Assembly: GCF_016925635.1 (NCBI RefSeq)
Contig: NZ_CP070490.1
Coordinates: 2,300,001 to 2,364,000 of the forward strand
Direction of reading: 5' to 3'
Source: Lysinibacillus fusiformis
GTDB taxonomy: Bacteria > Bacillota > Bacilli > Bacillales_A > Planococcaceae
Length of the DNA stretch: 64,000 bases
Position 1 is the first letter of the stretch, and the number at the start of each line of letters is the position of its first letter. Of the stretch, positions 17,081 through 25,081 are shown piece by piece. The notes beneath the pieces are model-generated. The model was not told the origin of the DNA. It worked only from the letters and a program-made list of their open reading frames with translations, and did not search any database. A program made the position numbers and the translations under genes.

Positions 17081-18237
17081 TTAACCTCAGTCCCATCCTG
17101 TTTGACTAATGTGATGTTGCGTAATCCTTTAACAGAGGTGGCACCTGCTAATGCGATGGAAACCTTTAATTCATCATAAAGATTGGTCATCACCTTTTCG
17201 ACACCTTGTTGACCTTCAAGAGCTAGCCCATAAACGAAAGGACGTCCAATTGCAACGGCATCCGCTCCTAAAGCAAGTGCTTTTAAGGCATCCATGCCAC
17301 GATATACACCACTATCTAATATAATAGGAATTTGTCCATTCACAGCTTTTGCAATAGCAGGAAGGGCATCAAGTGAACCAATAACGCCATCTAATTGACG
17401 GCCGCCATGGTTTGATACAATAATGCCATCAATACCATTGTCGATAGCTAGCTTCGCATCTTCAGGATGTAATATTCCCTTCAATAGTATAGGAAGGTTT
17501 GTACGTTTTTTTAATTCTCGAACATGCGCCCAATTAAGTGTTGGGTGGAAGACATTTTGCAAGACACCTTGTACATAGGACTCAAATGAATCATCAGGTA
17601 AAGTGGCAGTAAAAACGGGATCATTCATATAATTGCCTCGTGCATAGCCTAGCTTCAATGGTGAAAATTGATTGCGGACATCTTCTTCGCGCCAGCCAAG
17701 CATTACGGTATCGACAGTTAAAACGATTGCTTCAAATCCCGCTGCCTCCGCACGTGCAGCCATACTAAAAGCAATTTCTTCATTAGTAGACCAATATAAT
17801 TGAAACCACTTTGTTGCAGAAGGAGCAGCTTGAGCAACTTCTTCAAGAGCATAAGTGGAAACAGTGCTTTGAATATAAGGGATATTTAAATTCTGGGCGG
17901 CACGTGCAACGGCAAGCTCGCCATCATCGTGAACCATTCCGTTCATGCCAACAGGAGCAAAGAGTAAAGGAGTTGGATATGTTTTACCAAACAAATGAAT
18001 TGATGTATCAACGTTTGACACATCATTTAAAAAGCGGGGAACAATGGAATACTTCTCAAATGCTGCACGATTATTGCGCAGTGTTTGTTCACCACCAGCA
18101 CCTGAACGGATGTAGCCAAAAGGCCCAGCTTCGATTTTTTTCGCTACGACCTTTTCTAAATCTGCAAAGCAAATGGGGAAGGGGGCTTGTGCAGTGATAT
18201 TTTTTAAGAGTAGATCACCATCAGTTGTGTTTGTCAT
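17077..18237 (-). CDS. FMN-dependent 2-hydroxy-acid oxidase/dehydrogenase
   Basis: Oxidises an (S)-2-hydroxy acid to a 2-oxo acid. It has 386 residues. The signature SNHGGRQLDG with the catalytic His-Arg pair is intact. The FMN-barrel segments LFAPVGMNG, QLYWSTNEE, LPILLKGILHPEDA and ILDSGVYRGMDALKALALGADAVAIGRP are all visible. Lactate oxidase is the nearest textbook relative. Its place downstream of metQNP in an S-box operon makes 2-hydroxy-4-methylthiobutyrate, the methionine hydroxy analogue, a plausible substrate (inference). It is 14 bases from the crotonase gene and four-base coupled to the CoA-transferase gene. Confidence 0.9.
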   Translation of the reverse strand: MTNTTDGDLLLKNITAQAPFPICFADLEKVVAKKIEAGPFGYIRSGAGGEQTLRNNRAAFEKYSIVPRFLNDVSNVDTSIHLFGKTYPTPLLFAPVGMNGMVHDDGELAVARAAQNLNIPYIQSTVSTYALEEVAQAAPSATKWFQLYWSTNEEIAFSMAARAEAAGFEAIVLTVDTVMLGWREEDVRNQFSPLKLGYARGNYMNDPVFTATLPDDSFESYVQGVLQNVFHPTLNWAHVRELKKRTNLPILLKGILHPEDAKLAIDNGIDGIIVSNHGGRQLDGVIGSLDALPAIAKAVNGQIPIILDSGVYRGMDALKALALGADAVAIGRPFVYGLALEGQQGVEKVMTNLYDELKVSIALAGATSVKGLRNITLVKQDGTEVK

Positions 18238-18251
18238 CGTTACTACCTCAC

Positions 18252-19031
18252 TTATTTATTGAAAATAGGCTTTCTTTTATTTAAAAAGGCTTGAATACCT
18301 TCGTTATAATCGTCTGAACTAAATGAATCCAAAACTAACTGTGCCAGCTCATCGCTTTCTTCATTTTCACCATCTACAATCGCCTGGATAATTTTTTTGA
18401 TGCCTGCGTTTGCAATGGATGATTTACTTAATAGATGTTCAGCGAATTGCAGTGTGGCATCTTCAATATTCTCTGGCTCATGTAGGACCGTGATTAAACC
18501 AATATTTTTGCCTTCTTCAGCTGTAAAAATGTTGGCTGTGTATAAAATTTCCTTTGCCTTAGCGACACCAACAATATTGATGAGACGTTTCGTGCTTTCT
18601 AAATTATAGACAATACCAATGTTTGCAGCGGTGATACCCAGCTTACTCTTAGGTGTTGCTATTCTAAAATCACAAGCATTTGCTAACTCTAAGCCGCCGC
18701 CAATTGCTAAGCCCTGAATCATAGCAATTGTAGGATGCGGAAATTTATAGAGGGCATCGATCGCCTTTAAAGCCAAATCATTATAGGCTTTGGCATTGTC
18801 TGCAGCATAACGAATATCTAAAAACTCGCTAATATCAGCACCAGATGAAAAGGCTACTTCATTGACACCTCGGACAATTAAGAGCTTGATAGAAGAATCT
18901 ACACGTAGTTGTTCAAGATGGTCTACTATAGCTTGAAACATTGCCCTTGATAAAGAATTTCGTTTATCAGGGCGATTTAATACTAACGTTGCAATATAGC
19001 CATTTTTCTCTACATAAATTTCCTTTGTCAT
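18252..19031 (-). CDS. Enoyl-CoA hydratase/isomerase family protein
   Basis: Crotonase-fold protein of 259 residues. FSSGADISEFLDIR and IGGGLELANACDFRIATPKSK mark the CoA-binding/oxyanion region. After it, GITAANIGIVYNLESTKRL replaces the usual GL.E...G..PG...T..L pattern, so the standard second catalytic Glu is not evident and the reaction may not be simple hydration. The start is ATG 19031, seven bases from AAGAGGAG; ATG 19037 would be too close. It follows the methionine transporter permease gene by only about 13 bases, so it is cotranscribed with it. Confidence 0.83.
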   Translation of the reverse strand: MTKEIYVEKNGYIATLVLNRPDKRNSLSRAMFQAIVDHLEQLRVDSSIKLLIVRGVNEVAFSSGADISEFLDIRYAADNAKAYNDLALKAIDALYKFPHPTIAMIQGLAIGGGLELANACDFRIATPKSKLGITAANIGIVYNLESTKRLINIVGVAKAKEILYTANIFTAEEGKNIGLITVLHEPENIEDATLQFAEHLLSKSSIANAGIKKIIQAIVDGENEESDELAQLVLDSFSSDDYNEGIQAFLNKRKPIFNK

Positions 19032-19044
19032 CTTCATTCTCCTC

Positions 19045-19716
19045 TTAATCTTTTTTCAATTTCGCAGCGAAGCGGTTGCCGATAGATTGAATGCTTTGCA
19101 CAAGGATGATTAAGATAAAGACAGTTGCATACATCACATCAACCTCATAGCGTAAATGACCATAACGATAGGCAAGGTCACCTAATCCGCCAGCACCAAC
19201 CATTCCTGCCATTGCCGTTGCACCAATTAATCCAATTGTGGCAATCGTTAAGCCTAAAATAATAGATGGACGAGCTTCACGTAATAGTACATGCCAAATA
19301 ATATGACGACGTTTAATACCCATGGCTGTGTAAGCTTCTACCACTCCTGAATCCACTTCTAAAAGCGCAGATTCCATCAATCGTGCAATATAAGGAGCTG
19401 TGTAAACAACTAACGGAACGATTACACCTTTAACACCAATTGTTGTACCAACAATTAACTTGGTAAAAGGTAAGATGAAGAATAATAAAATGATAAATGG
19501 CACAGAGCGGACAATATTGATGAATAGATTAAAAAACTGATAGAAAAATTTATTTTCAAAGGATTGTCCTGGTCGTGTTAAAACGATTAATAGCCCTAAT
19601 GGAATACCAATTAGAATGGAGAACAACAATGAAATTCCGACCATTTGAAATGTTTCGATAATTGCTTTGCCAATAACATCTGACCAATCTGTAAAGAAAC
19701 TTTGGATACTACTCAT
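19045..19716 (-). CDS. metP: Methionine ABC transporter permease
   Basis: Inner-membrane subunit of the methionine importer, 223 residues with about five membrane spans. The ABC permease EAA-type loop is EAYTAMGIKRRHIIWHVLLREARPSI, and MAGMVGAGGLGDLAYRYG near the C terminus is diagnostic of MetI/MetP. The ATG at 19716 has AGGAGGTG six bases upstream; the GTG at 19725 lies inside that site. It overlaps the end of metN by eight bases. Confidence 0.92.
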   Translation of the reverse strand: MSSIQSFFTDWSDVIGKAIIETFQMVGISLLFSILIGIPLGLLIVLTRPGQSFENKFFYQFFNLFINIVRSVPFIILLFFILPFTKLIVGTTIGVKGVIVPLVVYTAPYIARLMESALLEVDSGVVEAYTAMGIKRRHIIWHVLLREARPSIILGLTIATIGLIGATAMAGMVGAGGLGDLAYRYGHLRYEVDVMYATVFILIILVQSIQSIGNRFAAKLKKD

Positions 19717-20734
19717 TGAACGCACCTCCTAATTCTTCCACTGCCACGCCATTTTCCGAAAAATAAGTTAGCGCCTTTTGAACAATCTGCGTCTCGCCAT
19801 GTAGATGCACCACAATATTGCCGACAATGCCGTTTTTTAATTCAATAATATTAGCCGTTAAAATATTTGGTTGCACATCGTATACCTTAGTGACTTCTGC
19901 TAATAATGGCTTACCAGTGCTTTCGCCAAGGAATGTTAAACGGATTACACTACCTGAAACATTTAATTGCTCAATAAGAGAAGGGGATAAATTACGTTGT
20001 GAAATTGTATTTAAAAACTTTCGCGTTGTAGGGTGCTTCGGTTTTGCAAAAAGTTCTATAGCTGTGCCGAATTCCACAACTTTCCCTGATTCTAGAACAG
20101 AAACCTCATCGCAAATTTTTTGAATCACATTCATTTCATGTGTAATGAGCAGAATCGTAATGCCTAATTCACGGTTAATTTTTAACAACAATTCAAGAAT
20201 GGCTTCTGTTGTCTCAGGGTCAAGTGCACTTGTTGCTTCATCACTAAGTAAAATCTCTGGCTCCTGTGCCAAGGCACGTGCAATAGCCACACGTTGTTTT
20301 TGACCACCTGAAAGTTGATTTGGGTAACTATCTAGTTTATCTGTTAAGCCTACAATTTCAGCATATTTAGCTACACGGTTTTTTACTTCCGTCTCTTTAT
20401 AGCCTAGTAGCTTTAAGGGAACGGCAATATTATTGTAAACTGTTGCTGTTTTTAATAGATTAAAGTGCTGGAAAATCATCCCGATTTTTTGGCGTGTTTG
20501 ACGTAATTCATGAAGAGAAAGGGTCGTAATGTCTACATTGTCTATCACTACTTTTCCTGCTGTAGGACGTTCTAGTAGATTAACACAACGAATGAGTGTA
20601 CTTTTACCAGCACCACTATAGCCGATCACACCATGAATTTGTCCCTTTTTTACATGAAGATTGATCCCATCCACAGCTTTAATGATGCCTTTTTTCGACT
20701 TGAATTCTTTTGAGATATTTTGTAATTGAATCAT
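19709..20734 (-). CDS. metN: Methionine ABC transporter ATP-binding protein
   Basis: ATPase of the methionine importer, 341 residues. Walker A GYSGAGKST, signature LSGGQKQRVAIARAL and Walker B ILLSDEATSALDP are intact. The C-terminal roughly 75 residues form the NIL domain, which in MetN binds methionine and inhibits transport. This gives a second layer of control besides the riboswitch. Confidence 0.94.
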   Translation of the reverse strand: MIQLQNISKEFKSKKGIIKAVDGINLHVKKGQIHGVIGYSGAGKSTLIRCVNLLERPTAGKVVIDNVDITTLSLHELRQTRQKIGMIFQHFNLLKTATVYNNIAVPLKLLGYKETEVKNRVAKYAEIVGLTDKLDSYPNQLSGGQKQRVAIARALAQEPEILLSDEATSALDPETTEAILELLLKINRELGITILLITHEMNVIQKICDEVSVLESGKVVEFGTAIELFAKPKHPTTRKFLNTISQRNLSPSLIEQLNVSGSVIRLTFLGESTGKPLLAEVTKVYDVQPNILTANIIELKNGIVGNIVVHLHGETQIVQKALTYFSENGVAVEELGGAFNE

Positions 20735-20766
20735 GCGATTGTTTGCTCCTTTCTCAACCTTCTAAA

Positions 20767-20820
20767 AAGCAAGAATCTGCTCGTCTTCCCATAGAGGAAT
20801 TTCGGCAGATTCTTCGGCTT
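20767..20820 (-). terminator. Intercistronic hairpin between metQ and metN (attenuator)
   Basis: AAGAATCTGC (20771-20780) pairs with GCAGATTCTT (20805-20814), and the outer AAGC/GCTT can extend it. In the minus-strand transcript it is followed by a short run TTTTT. A partial terminator here would make more lipoprotein than ATPase and permease. Confidence 0.6.
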
Positions 20821-20840
20821 ATAGAAGCTTCCTGAATGTA

Positions 20841-21671
20841 TTACCAGCTAGGGATTACTGAACCTTTGAATTCTTCTTCGATGAATTGACGTACTTCATC
20901 AGATTGGTAAGCCTCAACGAACTTTTTAATTGTTGGGTCATTTTCATTTTCAGCGCGTACGACAATGTAGTTCACGTATGGAGAGTCAGTAGATTCCAAT
21001 AAAATAGAGTCGTCTTTAGGGTTAATGCCAGCTTCTAATGCGAAGTTTGTATTTATAGCTGCTACATCTACTTCACTAAGCTGTTTAGGAATTTGAGCTG
21101 CTTCTAATTCAATGAATTTTAAATTCTTTTTGTTTTCTTCTACATCACGGATCGAGGCTGTTAAGTCTGCGCCATCTTTTAGCTTAATATAGCCAGCTTC
21201 TTGTAAAACAAAGAGGGCACGTGCTCCATTCGTTGGGTCATTTGGTAGGCCAAACGTTGCACCATCCGGAATGTCATCAAAGGATTTATATTTTTCAGAG
21301 TAGATACCCATTGGATTCAAAATCGTTTTGCCCACTGGGACTAAATCTGTATCATGATCTTTATTAAATGTATCGAGGAAAGGTTCGTGTTGATAGCTGT
21401 TCGCATCAAGATCACCTTCAGCTAAGGAAGTATTAGGTAAAACATAGTCAGAAAATGATTTTAGCTCTACTTCTAGCCCTTTTTCTTTTGCTACTTTAGC
21501 TGCTACTTCTGCAATTTGCTCATGTGGACCAGAAGTGACACCTACGACGATTTTCTTTTCATCAATTGCCTCTGCTTGGCCTTTACTATCTTCTTTAGAG
21601 CCACAGCCTGCTAGCGCTGCTACTAATGTTAAACTTGCTAAACCTACTAAAAATTTATTTTTCTTTTTCAT
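20841..21671 (-). CDS. metQ: Methionine-binding lipoprotein
   Basis: Extracytoplasmic substrate-binding protein of the MetNPQ importer. It has 276 residues from ATG 21671, which has GGAGG eight bases upstream; a TTG 15 bases earlier includes that site and is rejected. The lipoprotein signal peptide ends LVAALAGC with Cys23 as lipid anchor. The NlpA/MetQ core starts KIVVGVTSGPHEQI. It is first in its operon, directly behind the SAM riboswitch. Confidence 0.94.
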   Translation of the reverse strand: MKKKNKFLVGLASLTLVAALAGCGSKEDSKGQAEAIDEKKIVVGVTSGPHEQIAEVAAKVAKEKGLEVELKSFSDYVLPNTSLAEGDLDANSYQHEPFLDTFNKDHDTDLVPVGKTILNPMGIYSEKYKSFDDIPDGATFGLPNDPTNGARALFVLQEAGYIKLKDGADLTASIRDVEENKKNLKFIELEAAQIPKQLSEVDVAAINTNFALEAGINPKDDSILLESTDSPYVNYIVVRAENENDPTIKKFVEAYQSDEVRQFIEEEFKGSVIPSW

Positions 21672-21712
21672 GAAAACTACCTCCAAGATTGTTTTTATCG
21701 GTTTTTTGAAAA

Positions 21713-21742
21713 TAAAAAAACTCTCTTACAAACTAAGAGAGG
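21713..21742 (-). terminator. SAM riboswitch expression-platform terminator
   Basis: On the minus strand CTCTCTTAG pairs with the following TAAGAGAG and is followed by seven T. Its 5' arm repeats the GATAAGAGAGG that closes the aptamer, consistent with mutually exclusive folding. Confidence 0.85.
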
Positions 21743-21757
21743 CTCATGAAAAGATGT

Positions 21758-21867
21758 CCTCTCTTATCTATCAAACGAAGATCGTTTGCAGGATTTAGCA
21801 CCTTCCTTTAAAAAGGAGGTTGCCGAGCTTCATAGGGCCAGTCCCTCAGCTACTCTTGATAAGAGAT
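21758..21867 (-). ncRNA. SAM-I riboswitch (S-box leader)
   Basis: The minus-strand leader contains the S-box consensus blocks in order: CTTATCAAGAG, GAGGGACTGGCCCTATGAAGC, CGGCAACC, AAGGTGCTAAATCC and the closing GATAAGAG. High S-adenosylmethionine would favour the downstream terminator and shut off metQNP and, by read-through, the crotonase, hydroxy-acid oxidase and CoA-transferase genes. The match is unambiguous. Confidence 0.97.
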
Positions 21868-21899
21868 TTATAATATTTTTTTGTAATTCCGATAGAACT

Positions 21900-21928
21900 A
21901 ATATAATTTATAGGGTATAGTAAGTCAA
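21900..21928 (-). promoter_or_regulatory. Sigma-A promoter of the S-box met operon
   Basis: TTGACT (complement of 21923-21928), a 17-base spacer and TATATT (complement of 21900-21905) lie just upstream of the riboswitch on the minus strand. Transcription would start about 25 bases before the aptamer. Confidence 0.85.
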
Positions 21929-21987
21929 TAATTAATTTTTAAAATTTTTATATAATTATAATATTTCGACGTGAAAGAGGGATAACA

Positions 21988-22491
21988 ATGTCTGTGAGAG
22001 TTAATTATGGTATAGGTTCATTTGGTAGGGTTATTAGTGCTCGACTTCTAATAGGGACAGATATCATTGAGGGAATTGAGGCGCTCTGTGAAGAGAATCA
22101 TATTGAGTCAGCAACGATTGTTAGCTGTATTGGTAGCTTTCAAAAAAGTAGCTTTGTATATTTAGTGCCAGATGCAACAGCTCAGATTCAAGTTCGTTTT
22201 AGTGATGTGGTTAAAAAAGATGGACCACTTGAATTTATTCAAGGCTCTGGTGTGGTGTGTAAGCGTGACGGGGGATATGAAACACATTTCCATGGTTCTA
22301 TGAGCGATCAATGGGGTGTTGTGTCAGGTGGGCATTTAATAAAAGGGGGAAATCCTGTTATTACTGCTGACATAGTACTGGCTGAGGTACAAGGTATTCA
22401 ACATATTCGAAAATTGGATGATGAAACAGGTCATGTTCAATTTTATCCATTAGAAAATGGTTTAGGGCAGCCAAGGAAAATCGAAAAATAA
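21988..22491 (+). CDS. PPC/DUF296 domain protein
   Basis: A 167-residue single-domain protein. Segments EGIEALCEENHIESATIVSCIGSFQ and YETHFHGSMSD followed by GGHLI match the plants-and-prokaryotes-conserved (PPC, DUF296) fold, which forms trimers. In plants the fold is joined to AT-hooks; bacterial stand-alone members have no settled function. It diverges from the S-box operon, sharing a roughly 60-base promoter region with it, and a GAGGG ribosome binding site precedes the ATG. Confidence 0.8.
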   Translation: MSVRVNYGIGSFGRVISARLLIGTDIIEGIEALCEENHIESATIVSCIGSFQKSSFVYLVPDATAQIQVRFSDVVKKDGPLEFIQGSGVVCKRDGGYETHFHGSMSDQWGVVSGGHLIKGGNPVITADIVLAEVQGIQHIRKLDDETGHVQFYPLENGLGQPRKIEK

Positions 22492-22495
22492 TGAT

Positions 22496-22519
22496 CCTGT
22501 AGCTAGAGTTAGCTACAGG
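22496..22519. other. Perfect 10-base-pair hairpin after the DUF296 gene
   Basis: CCTGTAGCTA and TAGCTACAGG form a perfect stem with a four-base loop five bases after the stop codon. No T tract follows, so termination would be weak or depend on other factors. Confidence 0.6.
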
Positions 22520-22525
22520 ACACAT

Positions 22526-22886
22526 GTTGTGGAAAAAAGATCATGTCACTAGCAGAAATAGACCTTTTAGCAAGGTGAGGGGTTGATTTCCGTTCCGCCA
22601 GCGTCCTTTCCAGGGGGCGTCCGATGAGCCGCTTCACTCACTTCCGTTCGCTCCAAGGTCTCCTCTGTGACGCTAAATCCTCCTAGGAGTGACGCTGGCT
22701 CCACTCCAATCAACCATTCTGTAAAAATGTCTTTCCCTCTTTCATACTAGTAGTAGTGAACAAAATAACTCATTATTTGTATGATTAGAGAGAGGATAGG
22801 CTCTTATTTTCAATGTGGAGAGATGATTAGTCACAACAACCCTCAATAAAAATGAGTAGTGTACACCTTCATTTTATTTGTACAAC
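22526..22886 (+). repeat. Composite intergenic repeat, copy 1
   Basis: A noncoding block of about 360 bases whose reverse complement recurs at 57428-57722. The GC-rich core (22581-22715) is bounded by GGTTGATT and AATCAACC, with CCAGCGTC/GACGCTGG inside them, so it can fold into one long hairpin. An AT-rich tail containing the block around ATAGGCTCTTATTTTCAATGT is shared too. Compared with the other copy it has about 50 extra bases in the middle. It fills the gap between the DUF296 gene and mtnE. No ORF with a ribosome binding site is present. Confidence 0.85.
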
Positions 22887-22966
22887 CTTTGTTAAGACGA
22901 TAACACTTTTATGGATTGGGGTGGAAGGCCTTTTCACCTTTCACAAATAATCTATTGATGACATTG

Positions 22967-24136
22967 TCATTTGTTAAATAATTGTAATTGCTCGATTCTA
23001 TGGATTGCTTCACGTAAACGTTCCTCGCTTACCAACAAACCGATACGGATGTAACCTTCGCCATATTGACCGAAACCATTGCCAGCTGCCACAGCAATAT
23101 CAGCTTTTTCAAGCAATAGATCGGCAAATTGTTCGCTTGTATAGCCTAGTGGTACAGGGAGCCATGCGAAGAAGGAGCCTTTTGGAGCCGTAACATGCCA
23201 GCCGATTCTTTGAGCTTCTTCAATGAGTACATTTCGGCGACGCTCATAAGTAGCTCGTAGTTCATCCGCACATTGTTGGGAAGCTGTCAGTGCTACTGCT
23301 GCTGCTTGTTGAATAGCAGGGAATTGACTACAAAACAGATGATCCTGAATAAGATTAATAGCAGCAATAATCTCGGCATTCCCAACGGCGAAGCCTATAC
23401 GCCAGCCTGCCATATTATAGGTTTTCGATAGGGTATACATTTCAATCCCAACTTCTTTTGCACCCTCTGCTTGTAGGAAGCTAATTGGTTTATTACCGTC
23501 AAATCCTATTGCTCCATAAGCAAAATCGTGTGATACGATAATATTGTGTTCCTTCGCAAAACGAACGGTTTCTTCAAAAAACGCGAGTGTTGCTGTACCA
23601 CCTGTAGGATTGTTCGGGTAATTTAGGTAAAGTAGCTTTGCCTTTTCTTTCACTTCATCAGATAATGCATCATAATCAGGTAAGAAATCATTTTCAGCAA
23701 AAAGTGGCATCACTTCAAAATTAACATCCCCTAATACGACACCTGATAAGTAATCTGGATAGCCAGGGTCTGGTAAGAGCATCGTGTCGCCAGGGTTTAA
23801 CACAGCTAAAGGTAGTTCAACTAGACCTATTTTTGTCCCACCAAGAATCGCTACCTCTGTGTCAGGATTTAGTTCCACATGATATTCACGTTGATAAAAG
23901 TCGGCAGCTGCTTGGCGTAATTCAGCAATACCTCGAAATGGTGAATATTTATGGTTTTGTGGGTTTTCAGCCGCCTCCTGTAATGCTTGAATGATGTGAG
24001 GAGGCGTGGGTTGGTCGGGATTTCCTTGCCCAAGGTTAATGACATCACGTCCTTCTTCTAAGGCTGTGTTTACTTTTTGAACGAGTGCTGCAAAAAATTG
24101 AGTGGGTAGTTGCTGTAGTTTTTTAGAGAATTCCAT
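22967..24136 (-). CDS. mtnE: Methionine-salvage aminotransferase, MtnE-like
   Basis: PLP fold-type I aminotransferase of 389 residues. In B. subtilis MtnE (YkrV) transaminates 4-methylthio-2-oxobutyrate to methionine, preferably from glutamine. The N terminus LPTQFFAALVQKVN, then DVINLGQGNPDQPTP and YSPFRG, closely resembles YkrV as I remember it. The PLP lysine lies in YTLSKTYNMAGWRIGF. It is divergent from mtnU, the same pairing as in B. subtilis. Other class I aminotransferases are the alternative, but the pairing makes MtnE the best call. Confidence 0.85.
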   Translation of the reverse strand: MEFSKKLQQLPTQFFAALVQKVNTALEEGRDVINLGQGNPDQPTPPHIIQALQEAAENPQNHKYSPFRGIAELRQAAADFYQREYHVELNPDTEVAILGGTKIGLVELPLAVLNPGDTMLLPDPGYPDYLSGVVLGDVNFEVMPLFAENDFLPDYDALSDEVKEKAKLLYLNYPNNPTGGTATLAFFEETVRFAKEHNIIVSHDFAYGAIGFDGNKPISFLQAEGAKEVGIEMYTLSKTYNMAGWRIGFAVGNAEIIAAINLIQDHLFCSQFPAIQQAAAVALTASQQCADELRATYERRRNVLIEEAQRIGWHVTAPKGSFFAWLPVPLGYTSEQFADLLLEKADIAVAAGNGFGQYGEGYIRIGLLVSEERLREAIHRIEQLQLFNK

Positions 24137-24232
24137 GCATAATCACCTTTTTCAGAATATAATAATTATTATTGAAGAATATGAAGCAAATAGTATTACT
24201 TTTTCTGTTAATTGTCTAGAGGAGGAATAGAT

Positions 24233-25027
24233 ATGAAAATCGGTTGTATTCAATTAAATGTTGGCTTTGGCAAAGTTGAAGAAAATTTTGCACGTGCTGA
24301 GGATAAGATTCGAGAAGCTGCAAAACAAGGGGCAGAAATTATTGTGTTACCTGAAATGTGGAATACAGGCTATGCTTTGGAAAAACTGCCTGAGCTAGCG
24401 GATAGCGATGGGGGGCGGACAAAAGCCTTTTTAGCTAAACTAGCTAAGGAACTAGATGTACATATTGTAGGTGGCTCTGTTTCAACAAAGAAAGGCGACA
24501 AATTTTATAATACGATGTATACCTTTGATCGTAATGGAGAGCTTGTAGGGGAATATAGCAAGGCACATCTTTTCCGTTTAATGGACGAGCATCTTTACTT
24601 AGAGGCAGGGAATGAAATGAATCGTTTTGCTCTAGGTGACATTGAAGCTGCTGGTGTTATTTGCTATGATATTCGCTTCCCAGAATGGTTACGTGCCCAT
24701 GCATTACAAGGAGCAAAGGTATTCTTTGTACCAGCGCAGTGGCCAACTCCAAGGATTGACCATTGGAAAACATTGCTGCAGGCTCGTGCAATTGAAAATC
24801 AATGCTTTGTCATAGCAGTTAATCGTATTTCGAAAAAGGTAGAAAACTTTAATGGGCAGTCTATGATTATTCAGCCTTGGGGAGAAGTACTTTGGGTTGG
24901 TGCTGAGGACGAGGAAGTAGCGGTGATCGATGTAGACTTTTCGATTGTCGATGAAGTACGTGGAAGAATCCCTGTTTACGATGATCGCAGACCTGGACTG
25001 TATCAGGATGTAGTTGTGAAAGGGTAA
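24233..25027 (+). CDS. mtnU: Omega-amidase / carbon-nitrogen hydrolase, MtnU-like
   Basis: Nitrilase-superfamily hydrolase of 264 residues. The catalytic triad is visible as Glu in VLPEMWNTGY, Lys in YSKAHLF and Cys in GVICYDIRFPEW. Paired with a glutamine-dependent MtnE, it would hydrolyse 2-oxoglutaramate to 2-oxoglutarate and ammonia, pulling transamination forward. ATG 24233 has GGAGG seven bases upstream; the in-frame TTG at 24212 precedes that site and is rejected. Confidence 0.87.
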   Translation: MKIGCIQLNVGFGKVEENFARAEDKIREAAKQGAEIIVLPEMWNTGYALEKLPELADSDGGRTKAFLAKLAKELDVHIVGGSVSTKKGDKFYNTMYTFDRNGELVGEYSKAHLFRLMDEHLYLEAGNEMNRFALGDIEAAGVICYDIRFPEWLRAHALQGAKVFFVPAQWPTPRIDHWKTLLQARAIENQCFVIAVNRISKKVENFNGQSMIIQPWGEVLWVGAEDEEVAVIDVDFSIVDEVRGRIPVYDDRRPGLYQDVVVKG

Positions 25028-25081
25028 TAAAGGGGCACGCATAGGAGGGGAGATCCCCTTTTGAGCGTGCCAACTTTTTTT

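Noticed and set aside
17811..18197. Plus-strand frame of 128 codons
   Set aside because: It is antisense to the clearly real 2-hydroxy-acid oxidase gene, of low-complexity composition and without a ribosome binding site.
22526..22886. Insertion sequence or transposon
   Set aside because: No transposase frame is present and there are no clear terminal repeats with short target duplications; reported instead as a noncoding repeat.
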